Assembly: GCA_900544135.1 (NCBI GenBank)
Contig: UQTU01000017.1
Coordinates: 1 to 56,153 of the forward strand
Direction of reading: 5' to 3'
Length of the DNA: 56,153 nucleotides
Source of the DNA: an uncultured Collinsella sp.
GTDB taxonomy: Bacteria; Actinomycetota; Coriobacteriia; Coriobacteriales; Coriobacteriaceae
Under the pieces are notes generated by a model, which ran no database searches, was not told where the DNA came from, and saw only the letters and a list, made by a program, of their open reading frames with translations. The position numbers were made by a program, and so were the translations under genes. This document shows, one piece after another, positions 25,533 to 34,152 of this stretch (the stretch's first letter is position 1; the number at the start of each line of letters is the position of its first letter).

Positions 25533-25577
25533 CTGTTAGCCTAGGAAAACTTATACACGAAAGTAAGCCTTGGTCAA
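25533..25577 (-). promoter_or_regulatory. promoter of the DUF3793-flavodoxin unit with possible iron-repressor site
   Basis: On the minus strand TTGACC (-35) and TATAAG (-10) are 16 bases apart. Just downstream, over the expected transcription start, is TTTTCCTAGGCTAACAG, which contains the TAGGCTAAC core seen in DtxR/IdeR-type operators. Iron control is inferred from this partial match and the flavodoxin. Confidence 0.5.
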
Positions 25578-25641
25578 CTAAAAAGTTTGAAGAGGGAAAC
25601 TAATTGACCGAACGGACATGATTTTGGGTTAAGATGGGAAC

Positions 25642-25656
25642 ACCCCATGGGGGTAT
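25642..25656. promoter_or_regulatory. CsoR-like copper operator
   Basis: ACCCCATGGGGGTAT is a C-tract/G-tract dyad very like CsoR sites (TACCC...GGGGTAT). It lies 29 bases before the start of the HMA protein gene. An upstream TTGACC and TAAGAT could be promoter elements, but their spacing is long (20 bases). Confidence 0.6.
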
Positions 25657-25685
25657 CTAGATAGGGCTACTTGAAAGGGGAACGC

Positions 25686-26069
25686 ATGAGTGACTTGCTC
25701 AACCCTGCGAATCTCATCGTGCTGGCCGTCATTGCCGTCGGCATGTTTTTTGGGCTGCGTCGCATTGCGGCGTCGACGCATGGAAAGAGCTGTTGCAGTG
25801 ATGGCGCGAGCGGCAAGAAAGCCAAGAAGGTTGTGGTGGCAGACACCGACGAGTCCCACTATCCCTATAGCGATGAGCTGCTCATCGGCGGCATGAGCTG
25901 TGACGGCTGCGCTCAGAACGTAGCCAATGCCCTCAATGCACTGGACGGCGTGTGGGCTACGGTGACGTATGCGGACCACACAGCACGCGTACGCTCGAAG
26001 CTCCCGGTTGATCGCGACACACTCGAGACGGCGGTGAGGGGCGCGGGCTATTACGTTATGAAAATGTAG
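25686..26069 (+). CDS. membrane-anchored heavy-metal-associated (HMA) domain protein
   Basis: A 127-residue protein. One N-terminal transmembrane helix (about residues 8-25) is followed by a short basic linker with a CC pair (Cys36-Cys37). An HMA domain starts near residue 64, with the copper-binding GMSCDGC motif (Cys72, Cys75) and ending GAGYYVMKM. HMA domains of this kind carry Cu(I). Free chaperones such as CopZ lack the membrane anchor. GAAAGGGGAACGC precedes the ATG. No copper ATPase lies beside it; the CsoR-like box upstream supports copper induction. Confidence 0.88.
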   Translation: MSDLLNPANLIVLAVIAVGMFFGLRRIAASTHGKSCCSDGASGKKAKKVVVADTDESHYPYSDELLIGGMSCDGCAQNVANALNALDGVWATVTYADHTARVRSKLPVDRDTLETAVRGAGYYVMKM

Positions 26070-26341
26070 GCGTTGCCTCTCCGGTGGATACCGGCCTCCT
26101 GCTCATTGCGACTATCGACATCCAAAAATTTGCGTAAAAAATAACCTTTAGATGCGGTAAAAGTGGAGTTTGGTGACGGTTTGCGCGGAATTCGCTACCA
26201 ATCGAGCATCTATTAACCCGTCCAAAAAATTACAGGTGTATATTTATACGCTGATTATTGCTGTGCTCAGATTGCAATTAACCGTGGACAGAAATGAAGA
26301 ATGCTAAAGCTGGGCTTTAGGACAGGGGAGGTTATAGCCTT
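26070..26341. other. intergenic region before the surface protein gene
   Basis: About 270 AT-richer bases, presumably holding the promoter of the large surface protein. A GTGTATATTTATACGC dyad near 26237 could include the -10 region or an operator. No gene or structured RNA recognised. Confidence 0.4.
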
Positions 26342-28879
26342 ATGAGACGAGTGGGAGCACTTGGCTTGGTGGCAGCGCTTGCCGCTATCTTGGTATCGCC
26401 GCTGCCGGCGCATGCCGAAGACGCTTCGGGTGCCGTTACCTACAATGCGGGAAATGGATATTCCTTTGAGAAGCTCTCGCATCCTACGGTAGGAACGTCG
26501 CAGCCGGATGGTATCGTCGACTACCAGGGTAACGGTGCCGTTGCCGTTCCGGGCGCCGATGGTAACACGGCCAACAACGAAGGCGATCGCGGCCAGAGCT
26601 ACACTTGGGCGGCTGCGAGCTATGGTGACTGGCTTTATGTGGGCACCTGCTATGCGGCGATGGGCAACACACTGACGCTCATGAACGGCACGCTGGGCGA
26701 TTCCTTTGATGCCGAGACCATGCGCCTGACGCTGGAGGCCATGTTTAACGGCACGTTCTTCTATGGACAGCAGAAGGAGGACGGCACGGCCGACAAGGAC
26801 AGCGGCGGCATCTTGGTTAAGATCAATACCAAGACCGGTGAGACCAAGCTGCTACTCTCTGAATCGCTCAACGGCGTCGGTCCTTTGTTCCGCAATGCCG
26901 TGAGCTATAAGGGTAAGCTCTATTTCTGCGGCAGCGTCAGGACCAATGGCGGCAAAAGCGGCCTGCCTGCTGTATATGAGATCGATCCTAAGACGGATGA
27001 TTGGAAAGTTGTCTATCAGGGCCTTTCGAGCGCGGACGATTACCGCGATGCCTACAAGCAGGGCATTTCTACCGGTATCCGCGGCATGTGCGTCCATGAT
27101 GGCCAGCTCGTCATCAGTAATGTGGGTAAAGACGCGAACGGTAATTTTGTGTCGACAATCCTGACGTCGTCTGACCCCTCGAAGGGCCAGGACAGCTTCA
27201 CCGAGATTGCCAACTCGGGCACGCTGTTTAACTATCCGGCGATTCGCTATAAGGACAGCATCTACGGCGGTGCCATTTGGGATATGGTCTCGTACAATGG
27301 TCATCTCTATGCCACCATCTGCACCGGTACGCCCGAGAACGCTCCCGATGATAATTCCATGCAGTCGTTCGCCATGGTCCGTGGCGACAAGAACGCCGAC
27401 GGCAGCTATGAGTGGACTCCCATTGTTGGCGATAAGGCGGACGGTGCAAAGTACTGCTTTGGCATCGATCCTGCCCGCACCCGTTCTGGTGCTGCCAACC
27501 TCATCGTCTACAACGACTACCTCTATATCGGTGAATACAACGACGAGGAGATTGCTCTCGAGCGCATCCTGTTCAACAAGTCCAACACCGAAGAGGGCGG
27601 CAAGAGCGGCATGGGCGGCGTTGACTGCTCGTTTGTGAATGCCAATCTTGAGCAGTCGGTCAACATCTATCGCATGGACAAGAACGAGAACATGGAGCTC
27701 GTCGTTGGCGATCCCACCGAGATGTTCTCCGAGAAGAATGGCAACGGCCCTCTTTCCGGCCTGGCTTCGGGCTTTGGCCGAAACGAGAACCAGTACATTT
27801 GGCGCATGCAGAAGTTCGACGGCAAGCTGTATATCGGTACCTTTGATACCGCGAGCCTGCTCGAGCCGATCGGCCAGTTCTCCAATGGCGACATTATCGA
27901 TATGACGCCCGAGGAGTGGAACTCTCAGGTTCAGCGCCTTAGGGACCTGCTCGATCACCTGCTCGACAAGAAATCGCCTGACGACCCCATCGTTCCCGTG
28001 AACACGCTTGCGGACGATGATTCAAACGAGGCCGTCGAGGTCGATGACGAGAAGGCTGAGGCCGTCGAGGCCGATGACGAGAAGACCGAGGTCGCTAAGG
28101 GCTTTGGCGACCTGAGCGATGCGCTGGAGGATGCCGCGGGCGACCTTTGCGATCAGGCCGCGACGATGTCCCAGGACGTTGAGGACGACGCCGCTTACGT
28201 CCAGAAGATCGATGGCGAGATCGCGTACTTCAAGTCCTTTGCCGACCAGTATCAGGACATGCTCGATAGCTATGAGAGCCTGAAGCAGCAGTACGAGGAT
28301 GCCTATGGCACCGAGCTGCCGGGCGATATTCAGGATGCGCTCGATAAGCTGCTGAGTAAGGAGAACCTCAAGAAACTGCAGAGTGTCCTTACGTGCATGT
28401 CTTACCTTCGCAATGCCGAGCGTGGCTTTGATATGTATGTGACCGAGGACGGCGTGAACTTTACGACGCTGACGACCAATGGCTTTAACGATCCGTATAA
28501 CCATGGTCTGCGCACCTTTGCGGTGACCAACCAGGGTCTGTGCCTCGGTACCGCCAACCCGTTCAATGGCTGCCAGGTTTGGATCCAGCGCAAGGAGAAT
28601 TCTGAGAATCCGATTGATCCCGGTACTCCGGATCCGACGGAACCCACCAATCCTTCGCAGCCGGGTGGCGGCGATCAGCCTGGTGGCAGCCAGACGGGCG
28701 GCAACGGCCAGTCGAGCAGCACCACGACGACCGTTTCGACGACCACTAAGAAGACTCCGAAGGACGGCTCGCTGCCTCACGCTGGCGACTCGACCCTCAC
28801 GCTGGTCTTGGGATTGCTGGTTGCAGCTGCCGCAGTGCTTGGCATTGCTCTCGTCTTGCGCAAGCGTTCTCGTCGCTAG
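26342..28879 (+). CDS. large cell-wall-anchored surface protein
   Basis: An 845-residue exported protein. The signal peptide ends near residue 25 (PLPAHA). Residues 30-530 are Gly/Asp/Tyr-rich, with repeated blade-like strands (WLYVGTCY, LYFCGSV, HLYATICTG, YLYIGEYN, LYIGTFDTAS), suggesting a beta-propeller. Residues about 530-680 are acidic and helical, inserted before a last blade (TFAVTNQGLCLGTANPFNGCQVW). A Pro/Gly then Ser/Thr linker leads to a sorting signal, LPHAG at 811, a hydrophobic helix and RKRSRR. LPxAG is a variant of LPxTG. Adhesion or glycan binding is possible but not shown. Its stop codon overlaps that of the convergent YolD-like gene. Confidence 0.85.
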   Translation: MRRVGALGLVAALAAILVSPLPAHAEDASGAVTYNAGNGYSFEKLSHPTVGTSQPDGIVDYQGNGAVAVPGADGNTANNEGDRGQSYTWAAASYGDWLYVGTCYAAMGNTLTLMNGTLGDSFDAETMRLTLEAMFNGTFFYGQQKEDGTADKDSGGILVKINTKTGETKLLLSESLNGVGPLFRNAVSYKGKLYFCGSVRTNGGKSGLPAVYEIDPKTDDWKVVYQGLSSADDYRDAYKQGISTGIRGMCVHDGQLVISNVGKDANGNFVSTILTSSDPSKGQDSFTEIANSGTLFNYPAIRYKDSIYGGAIWDMVSYNGHLYATICTGTPENAPDDNSMQSFAMVRGDKNADGSYEWTPIVGDKADGAKYCFGIDPARTRSGAANLIVYNDYLYIGEYNDEEIALERILFNKSNTEEGGKSGMGGVDCSFVNANLEQSVNIYRMDKNENMELVVGDPTEMFSEKNGNGPLSGLASGFGRNENQYIWRMQKFDGKLYIGTFDTASLLEPIGQFSNGDIIDMTPEEWNSQVQRLRDLLDHLLDKKSPDDPIVPVNTLADDDSNEAVEVDDEKAEAVEADDEKTEVAKGFGDLSDALEDAAGDLCDQAATMSQDVEDDAAYVQKIDGEIAYFKSFADQYQDMLDSYESLKQQYEDAYGTELPGDIQDALDKLLSKENLKKLQSVLTCMSYLRNAERGFDMYVTEDGVNFTTLTTNGFNDPYNHGLRTFAVTNQGLCLGTANPFNGCQVWIQRKENSENPIDPGTPDPTEPTNPSQPGGGDQPGGSQTGGNGQSSSTTTTVSTTTKKTPKDGSLPHAGDSTLTLVLGLLVAAAAVLGIALVLRKRSRR

Positions 28880-29301
28880 GCTCGACCACGCAGCTCGATG
28901 CCTTGGATGTCGTCGAAGTTGATGGCGATATCCCTGAGTTTGAGCAGCTTGAATGCGGGTAACACTTCGTCGAGGATGCCCGTGCGGCTACGATAGCCGT
29001 ACATATCGTAATAGGTGACGCGCACCAAGTCGCCGCGTTTGAGGCCCTCGAGCTTTTTCGAAAGCTCGAGGGCTTTTTCTTCCGTGAGTTCGCATTTGGG
29101 CTCAACAGTGATTTCTTGTTTGCGCACGAGCTCGTAGTATCCCGTGAGGGCGGCAAAGGGCATAAACTGCGCGGCACGGCCGGCGCGGACGGCGCCGTTG
29201 GCGGTGAGCTTGGGGTCGGAGGAGCGACGTCTTCCCTCGGGGTCCGCTAGACGTTCAAAAGGCGTCGGTGGCCGCATCGGCTGTTGTTGGGACTTAGGCA
29301 C
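28876..29301 (-). CDS. YolD-like family protein
   Basis: A 141-residue protein of the YolD-like family, typically encoded beside UvrX/UmuC polymerases. It has RAAQFMPFAALTGYYELVRKQE followed by a basic/acidic helix and a small beta domain (GDLVRVTYYDMYGYRSRTGIL...). The GTG start with GGAGGACATC lies inside the end of the polymerase gene (eight-base overlap), so the two are translationally coupled. The family's exact role in SOS mutagenesis is not settled. Confidence 0.88.
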   Translation of the reverse strand: MPKSQQQPMRPPTPFERLADPEGRRRSSDPKLTANGAVRAGRAAQFMPFAALTGYYELVRKQEITVEPKCELTEEKALELSKKLEGLKRGDLVRVTYYDMYGYRSRTGILDEVLPAFKLLKLRDIAINFDDIQGIELRGRA

Positions 29302-30799
29302 GATGTCCTCCTACCTGATCGTTGCGTTCGCGTGCGGTGGCGCCGGCGGTGAAGCTTAATCCCTTGACGAGCGCGTTCTTGCCGTACTTGCCCTTCACGG
29401 CCAGGACAGCGCGCGCCAGGTCGCGCTCGCGCTCATCGGCCTTAACATCGCTGAACAGGTCGATAGTGGTAAATTCCTCGGGCACCAGATTGCCAAATCC
29501 CAGGTTGATGCGCTTGACCGGTCGTTTGGGATCGACAGTCTGCGCCCAGAGCTCATCGAAATAGCCCATGATCTTCTTAAACGAATTGGTGCGCTCGGGC
29601 AGCTTGCGCGAGGCGTTGGAGTGCGCAAAGAGCGCGGCATAGCCACCACGCGGCTTGCCGCCGTGTTCGCCCACAAAGATGCCGTCAATCGCCTGTGCCT
29701 CTCGCACCAAACGTCGGCGTTCGTCGTCGCGTTGGACGGGCTTGGGCGCGCGGGGCGTGAGCTCGGGGCCGTCGGTTGCGGCGGGTTCGATGCTCGACGT
29801 GCTCGAACGCAAATGCCCGCATCCGTCTACATATTGTGCTGTGCCGCTGGCGTCGAGGCGGCGTATGTCGGCGCGCTCGCTCGCGTAGCCTACAAAGAGC
29901 GAGATACTGTTGCACACCACGTGCTTATCGACTAAGTCCAGCACAGCGTTGTCGACCATCTCGCGCAAGACGGTGTAGGCCTGTTCATAGGCATAGCCTT
30001 TCGAGAGCACCTGTCCTGTGGTAGTTGAGGTTGCCTGCGGGCGATAGGCCTGAATATCGGCGATAGTTGTCGGCTCGCGCCCAAAGGCGTGGTCGATAAG
30101 ATACTCGGCATTGACGCCGAGCTCGTCGTAGAGCAGGTTTTCGTCGAGCGCCGCGACGCCCATCAGATCGTAGACGCCGTATTTTTCGAGCCGTGCTGCC
30201 ACGCCGGGCCCAATGCCCCAGATGTCGGTGATGGGGCGATGGGGCCAGATCTCCTTGCGAAAGGTCTCGTCATCGAGTATGCCGATGCGGCTGGGTACGT
30301 GCTTGGCGGTAATGTCGAGTGCCACCTTGGCCTGGAATAGGTTGGGGCCGATGCCAACCGTTGCCGTGATGCCGGTGCGCGCCAGGACCTCGTCGCGCAA
30401 CATGCAGGCGAAGCCTTCAGCGTCGGTGTGATAGAGGTCCAGATAGGGCGTCACGTCGATAAAGCATTCGTCGATGGAGTAGACGTGCACGTCCTGTGGG
30501 CTGACGAATTCCAGATAGATACCGTAGATTTGCGCCGACACCTCCATGTAGTGCTGCATGCGCGGTACGGCCTTGATGTAGTCGATACCGTCGGGAATCT
30601 CGAACAGGCGACAGCGGTTATGGATTCCGAGGTCTTTCATGGCCTGTGTGATGGCAAGGCAGATGGTCGTGCGCCCGCGCGATTCGTCGGCAACGACCAG
30701 GTTGGTGGTGAGCGGGTCGAGACCGCGGTCGACGCACTCGACGCTAGCGTAGAACGTCTTAAGGTCGATGCAGACATAGGTGTGACGCTCGTGCCCCAC
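29294..30799 (-). CDS. Y-family (UmuC/UvrX-type) lesion-bypass DNA polymerase
   Basis: A polymerase of about 501 residues. It has the Y-family N-terminus CIDLKTFYASVEC (catalytic Asp), the YSIDECFIDVTPYL segment with the second and third acidic residues, the helix-hairpin-helix region DIWGIGPGVAARLEKYG, and little-finger and C-terminal parts with INLGFGNL. The GTG after GGGAGGACGC is preferred; ATGs at 30811 and 30820 are alternatives. The frame runs upstream to 30871, but that part is the promoter and LexA-type box. Partner YolD-like gene overlaps the 3' end. Expected to be DNA-damage-induced and mutagenic. Confidence 0.9.
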   Translation of the reverse strand: MGHERHTYVCIDLKTFYASVECVDRGLDPLTTNLVVADESRGRTTICLAITQAMKDLGIHNRCRLFEIPDGIDYIKAVPRMQHYMEVSAQIYGIYLEFVSPQDVHVYSIDECFIDVTPYLDLYHTDAEGFACMLRDEVLARTGITATVGIGPNLFQAKVALDITAKHVPSRIGILDDETFRKEIWPHRPITDIWGIGPGVAARLEKYGVYDLMGVAALDENLLYDELGVNAEYLIDHAFGREPTTIADIQAYRPQATSTTTGQVLSKGYAYEQAYTVLREMVDNAVLDLVDKHVVCNSISLFVGYASERADIRRLDASGTAQYVDGCGHLRSSTSSIEPAATDGPELTPRAPKPVQRDDERRRLVREAQAIDGIFVGEHGGKPRGGYAALFAHSNASRKLPERTNSFKKIMGYFDELWAQTVDPKRPVKRINLGFGNLVPEEFTTIDLFSDVKADERERDLARAVLAVKGKYGKNALVKGLSFTAGATARERNDQVGGHRA

Positions 30800-30828
30800 G
30801 CGTCCTCCCATCAAACACATGTTCTTAT

Positions 30829-30871
30829 CGAATACATGTTCGATAATACCCGCTTGTGCGGACATCGTCAA
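30829..30871 (-). promoter_or_regulatory. SOS promoter with LexA-type box
   Basis: On the minus strand a near-consensus promoter, TTGACG-N17-TATTAT, is followed at once by CGAACATGTATTCG (30829-30842), a 14-base match to the Gram-positive LexA box CGAAC-N4-GTTCG with one change. The wider TATCGAATACATGTTCGATA is a nearly perfect 20-bp palindrome. LexA bound here would cover the transcription start. Confidence 0.8.
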
Positions 30872-31011
30872 AACCTGTCCCTTTTTGGTCGGTCGCCGTT
30901 TGAGGGCGGATTGGCAACGCTCGCTGATTGTAGTCTTGACCTGCGCTAGAATAGTGGCATCTGAATGTCCGGGCGCATGGAGGCGTGCGCCCGTATGCTG
31001 AGGAGGACTTT

Positions 31012-32706
31012 ATGGCAACTGTTGCCGCACCTATCGATGCTACGTCGACTGCCGCTTGGAAGGCACTCGAGGCTCATCAAGAGAAGCTCGAGGCCGAAGG
31101 TATCGACCTCAAGGCCTGGTTCGCCGCCGATGCCGAGCGCGTGAACAAGCTGAGCTTTGACGCCGGTGACCTGCACTTCGATCTGTCGAAGAACCTGGTG
31201 ACCGATGAGACCGTCAAGCTGCTGTGCGATCTTGCCCGCGAGGTGAAGCTCGAGGAGCGCCGCGACGCCATGTTCTCCGGCGAGCACATCAACACCACCG
31301 AGGACCGCGCCGTCCTGCACACCGCGCTGCGCCGCCCGGCAAGCGAGAAGGGCCAGCTCATCGTTGACGGCCAGGATGTCGTCGCCGACGTGCACGAGGT
31401 CCTCGACCGCATGTATGCCTTCGCCGAGCGCGTGCGCTCCGGTGAGTGGAAGGGCGTTACCGGCAAAAAGATCGAGCATCTGGTGTCCATCGGCATCGGC
31501 GGCTCCGACCTGGGCCCGGTCATGGCTTACGAGGCTCTGCGCCCCTATGCTGACGCCGGTATCGACTGCCGCTATATCTCCAACATCGACCCCAACGATC
31601 AGGCAGAGAAGCTCAAGGGCCTCGATCCCGAGACCACGCTCGTGATCATCGTGTCCAAGACCTTCACCACGCTCGAGACCCTCACCAACGCCCGCGAGGT
31701 CAAGACCTGGATGCTCGAGCAGCTCAAGGCTCAGGGCGCCATCGACGGTTCCGATGAGCAGAACGCCGAGGCCGTGGCAAAGCACTTCGTCGCCGTCTCC
31801 ACCGCACTCGAGAAGGTTGAGGCCTTCGGTATCGACCCCGCCAACGCCTTCGGTTTCTGGAACTGGGTCGGCGGCCGCTACTCCGTCGACTCCGCCGTGG
31901 GCCTGTCGCTGATCGTCGTGCTTGGCCCCGAGCGCTTCCAGCAGTTCCTCGAGGGCTTCCACGCCATCGACGAGTACTTCTGCAACACGCCGCTCGAGAA
32001 CAATGCCGTCGCGCTGATGGGTCTGCTCAACGTCTGGTACGTCAACTTCTTCGGTTCCAAGAGCCACGCCGTGCTTCCGTACTGCCAGTATCTGCACCGC
32101 TTCCCGGCCTACCTGCAGCAGCTCACCATGGAGTCCAACGGCAAGCATGTCCGCTGGGACGGCAGCGCCGTGACCTCCGACACCGGTGAGATCTTCTGGG
32201 GCGAGCCCGGCACCAACGGCCAGCATGCCTTCTACCAGCTGCTGCACCAGGGCACCGTGGTGGTTCCGGCCGATTTCATCGCCTTCGCCAACACTGCCAA
32301 CCCTGCGACCGATAGCGGTCAGGACGTGCATGAGCTGTTCCTGGGCAACTTCCTGGCCCAGACCAAGGCGCTCGCTTTTGGTAAGACGGCCGATGAGGTG
32401 CGCGCCGAGGGCACGCCCGAGCAGATCGTCCCGGCCCGTTGCTTTGAGGGCAACCGCCCGACGACCTCGATCTTCGGCGACACGCTGACCCCGTTTGCGC
32501 TCGGCGAGCTCATCGCCCTGTACGAGCACATCACGTTTGTCGAGGGCACGGTCTGGGGCATCGACTCCTACGACCAGTGGGGCGTCGAGCTGGGCAAGCA
32601 GCTTGCCAAGCAGATCACCCCGGCCTTCCACGACGACGCCGCCAAGGCCGAGCAGGACGCTTCGACCCAGGCGCTCATCGAGTTCTACCGCGCTCACCGC
32701 AAGTAG
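31012..32706 (+). CDS. pgi: glucose-6-phosphate isomerase
   Basis: Interconverts glucose 6-phosphate and fructose 6-phosphate. The 564-residue protein belongs to the long PGI family: the phosphate-binding SIS core SIGIGGSDLGPVMAYEAL, VSKTFTTLETLTNA, the signature FGFWNWVGGRYSVDSAVGLS, the MESNGKHVRWDG segment, EPGTNGQHAFYQLLHQG with catalytic His, and a Lys in QWGVELGKQLA. Start after CTGAGGAGGACTTT. A possible -10 (TAGAAT) lies near 30947. Very biased codon use suggests high expression. Single-gene unit with a terminator. It also receives the glucose 6-phosphate that the FrlB pathway at 42.8 kb would yield. Confidence 0.97.
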   Translation: MATVAAPIDATSTAAWKALEAHQEKLEAEGIDLKAWFAADAERVNKLSFDAGDLHFDLSKNLVTDETVKLLCDLAREVKLEERRDAMFSGEHINTTEDRAVLHTALRRPASEKGQLIVDGQDVVADVHEVLDRMYAFAERVRSGEWKGVTGKKIEHLVSIGIGGSDLGPVMAYEALRPYADAGIDCRYISNIDPNDQAEKLKGLDPETTLVIIVSKTFTTLETLTNAREVKTWMLEQLKAQGAIDGSDEQNAEAVAKHFVAVSTALEKVEAFGIDPANAFGFWNWVGGRYSVDSAVGLSLIVVLGPERFQQFLEGFHAIDEYFCNTPLENNAVALMGLLNVWYVNFFGSKSHAVLPYCQYLHRFPAYLQQLTMESNGKHVRWDGSAVTSDTGEIFWGEPGTNGQHAFYQLLHQGTVVVPADFIAFANTANPATDSGQDVHELFLGNFLAQTKALAFGKTADEVRAEGTPEQIVPARCFEGNRPTTSIFGDTLTPFALGELIALYEHITFVEGTVWGIDSYDQWGVELGKQLAKQITPAFHDDAAKAEQDASTQALIEFYRAHRK

Positions 32707-32739
32707 TCGCTGCTGTTAACGCATTGCGCCTTATAGTCA

Positions 32740-32773
32740 GGGGCCCGTATCCCATCGGATGCGGGCCCCTTTG
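32740..32773 (+). terminator. terminator of pgi
   Basis: GGGGCCCG and CGGGCCCC form a perfect stem with an inner ATCC/GGAT, followed by TTT. Confidence 0.8.
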
Positions 32774-32847
32774 CTTTGCCGTGGTCCCGGGGCGCACGGC
32801 CTTTGTGGAACATCGCCGGGGCGCCGCGCGCTGCGAGAACCCTGCGC

Positions 32848-34152
32848 CTAGATCTCGGCCTCCGCATGGACTCGCTGCGCCTCGGGCAGCTCCCCGTAGA
32901 GCGGATGGTCTTCGAGCCTAAAGCGCTCGACCTGTTCGGGAGTGCGACCGCGTACAAAGAGCCACGAGCGATCGATCGGCGTCGCCATGAGCGTGCTGGG
33001 GAGCGCGTCGGCGCGGTCGGAAAACACCCGGGCACTCTCTGGATCCTGGAATGCCAGCACCAGATGCGTGTCGCAGTTGCCCATGATGGAGCGAGCGCGT
33101 GCCTCGCCATAGAGCGCATCGAGCTGGTTGGTCGACTGCAGCAGCAGCGTTGCCCAGATGTTGCGGCTTCGGATAATCGAGAGCACGTTGTCGATCTGGA
33201 GGATCTGCAGATTTGCGAAGTCATCGAGCATAAAGCGCACGGGCATGGGCAGGCTGCCGTCGGGCTGCCTATCGGCCTCACGAATGAGGCCCATAAACGC
33301 CTGCGAAATAAAGAGGCCGGTCAGCGGATCGAGATTGCGGTCAATATCGCTCACGGTTACAAACAGGGCGCAGGGGGTGTGTCCCATGGAAGCGAAGTCC
33401 ACCTGATGGCACTCACGATAGAGCTGTGCCGCACCGTCGAATCCCAGACACATGACCTTTTCGGCAAGGATGCCGACGATGCTCGCGTGCATGCGCTCGG
33501 CATTTTGCGTAATGGCGTAGCGCCGCCATAGCGAGAGGGCATAGCTTTGGGGGTCGGTCGTGATCAGGTCGTCAAACAATCGACCCGTGGCACCGTCCTG
33601 CAGGTGCTCGATCAGCTTGATGACCGAGCTGATCGTCTGCTCGTCGGCGGGTAGCTGTTCGGTGACGTAGGCGATAAGACACGACAGCAGGTTTGCCGCC
33701 GCATGATCCCAAAAAGGCTGGTTGTTGTCCTCGATGGGGCAGATGGCCTTTGCCACCGAGAGGATGTCCTGCTGGTTGGGCCTGCCGTCCGCCTTGCGGC
33801 GAATGTGCCTCAGGGGGTTGTAGCCGCAGCGCTCGATGCCGGGCGCAAGGGCCGGGACGGTGTTGAGGTCGGCGAAGTTGAGACATTGCACGCGGTAGCC
33901 GTGGGCTGCCAGCACGGGTCCCACTTCGCGACAGAGCGTGCCTTTGGTGTCGAGCACGATGTAGCTTGCGTTCATTTGCAGCAGGTTGGGCTTGAGGACG
34001 TTTCGGGTCTTGCCGGCTCCCGAGGGGCCGATCACAAGTGCATTGTTGTTGAGTCCCGTTTGGCGGGTGTCGCAGGAAAGCGTTCGATCCTTGGCGAGGA
34101 TGGTGGACGATGCGGACTCAGATGCGGCGAGGCGGCTGGCGAGGTTAGACAT
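32848..34152 (-). CDS. VirD4/TraG-like P-loop ATPase (coupling-protein family)
   Basis: A 434-residue ATPase. Walker A is GPSGAGKTRNVLKPNLL (about residue 42), the VLDTKGTL strand typical of TraG/VirD4 follows, Walker B is in VRFMLDDFAN, and the sensor region is WATLLLQSTNQLDALYG. Membrane-anchored coupling proteins have N-terminal transmembrane helices; this one begins directly before the ATPase domain, so it is a soluble form. No relaxase, VirB4 or other secretion gene is present. Its start overlaps the ClpP-like gene by eight bases (GGAGGTCGCCC before ATG). It could be a mobilisation remnant or part of a DNA- or protein-processing module. Confidence 0.85.
   Translation of the reverse strand: MSNLASRLAASESASSTILAKDRTLSCDTRQTGLNNNALVIGPSGAGKTRNVLKPNLLQMNASYIVLDTKGTLCREVGPVLAAHGYRVQCLNFADLNTVPALAPGIERCGYNPLRHIRRKADGRPNQQDILSVAKAICPIEDNNQPFWDHAAANLLSCLIAYVTEQLPADEQTISSVIKLIEHLQDGATGRLFDDLITTDPQSYALSLWRRYAITQNAERMHASIVGILAEKVMCLGFDGAAQLYRECHQVDFASMGHTPCALFVTVSDIDRNLDPLTGLFISQAFMGLIREADRQPDGSLPMPVRFMLDDFANLQILQIDNVLSIIRSRNIWATLLLQSTNQLDALYGEARARSIMGNCDTHLVLAFQDPESARVFSDRADALPSTLMATPIDRSWLFVRGRTPEQVERFRLEDHPLYGELPEAQRVHAEAEI

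Noticed and set aside
30946..32697. 583-codon open frame antisense to pgi
   Set aside because: Shadow of the highly biased pgi gene; the sequence is repetitive Gly/Val/Leu and no family fits.
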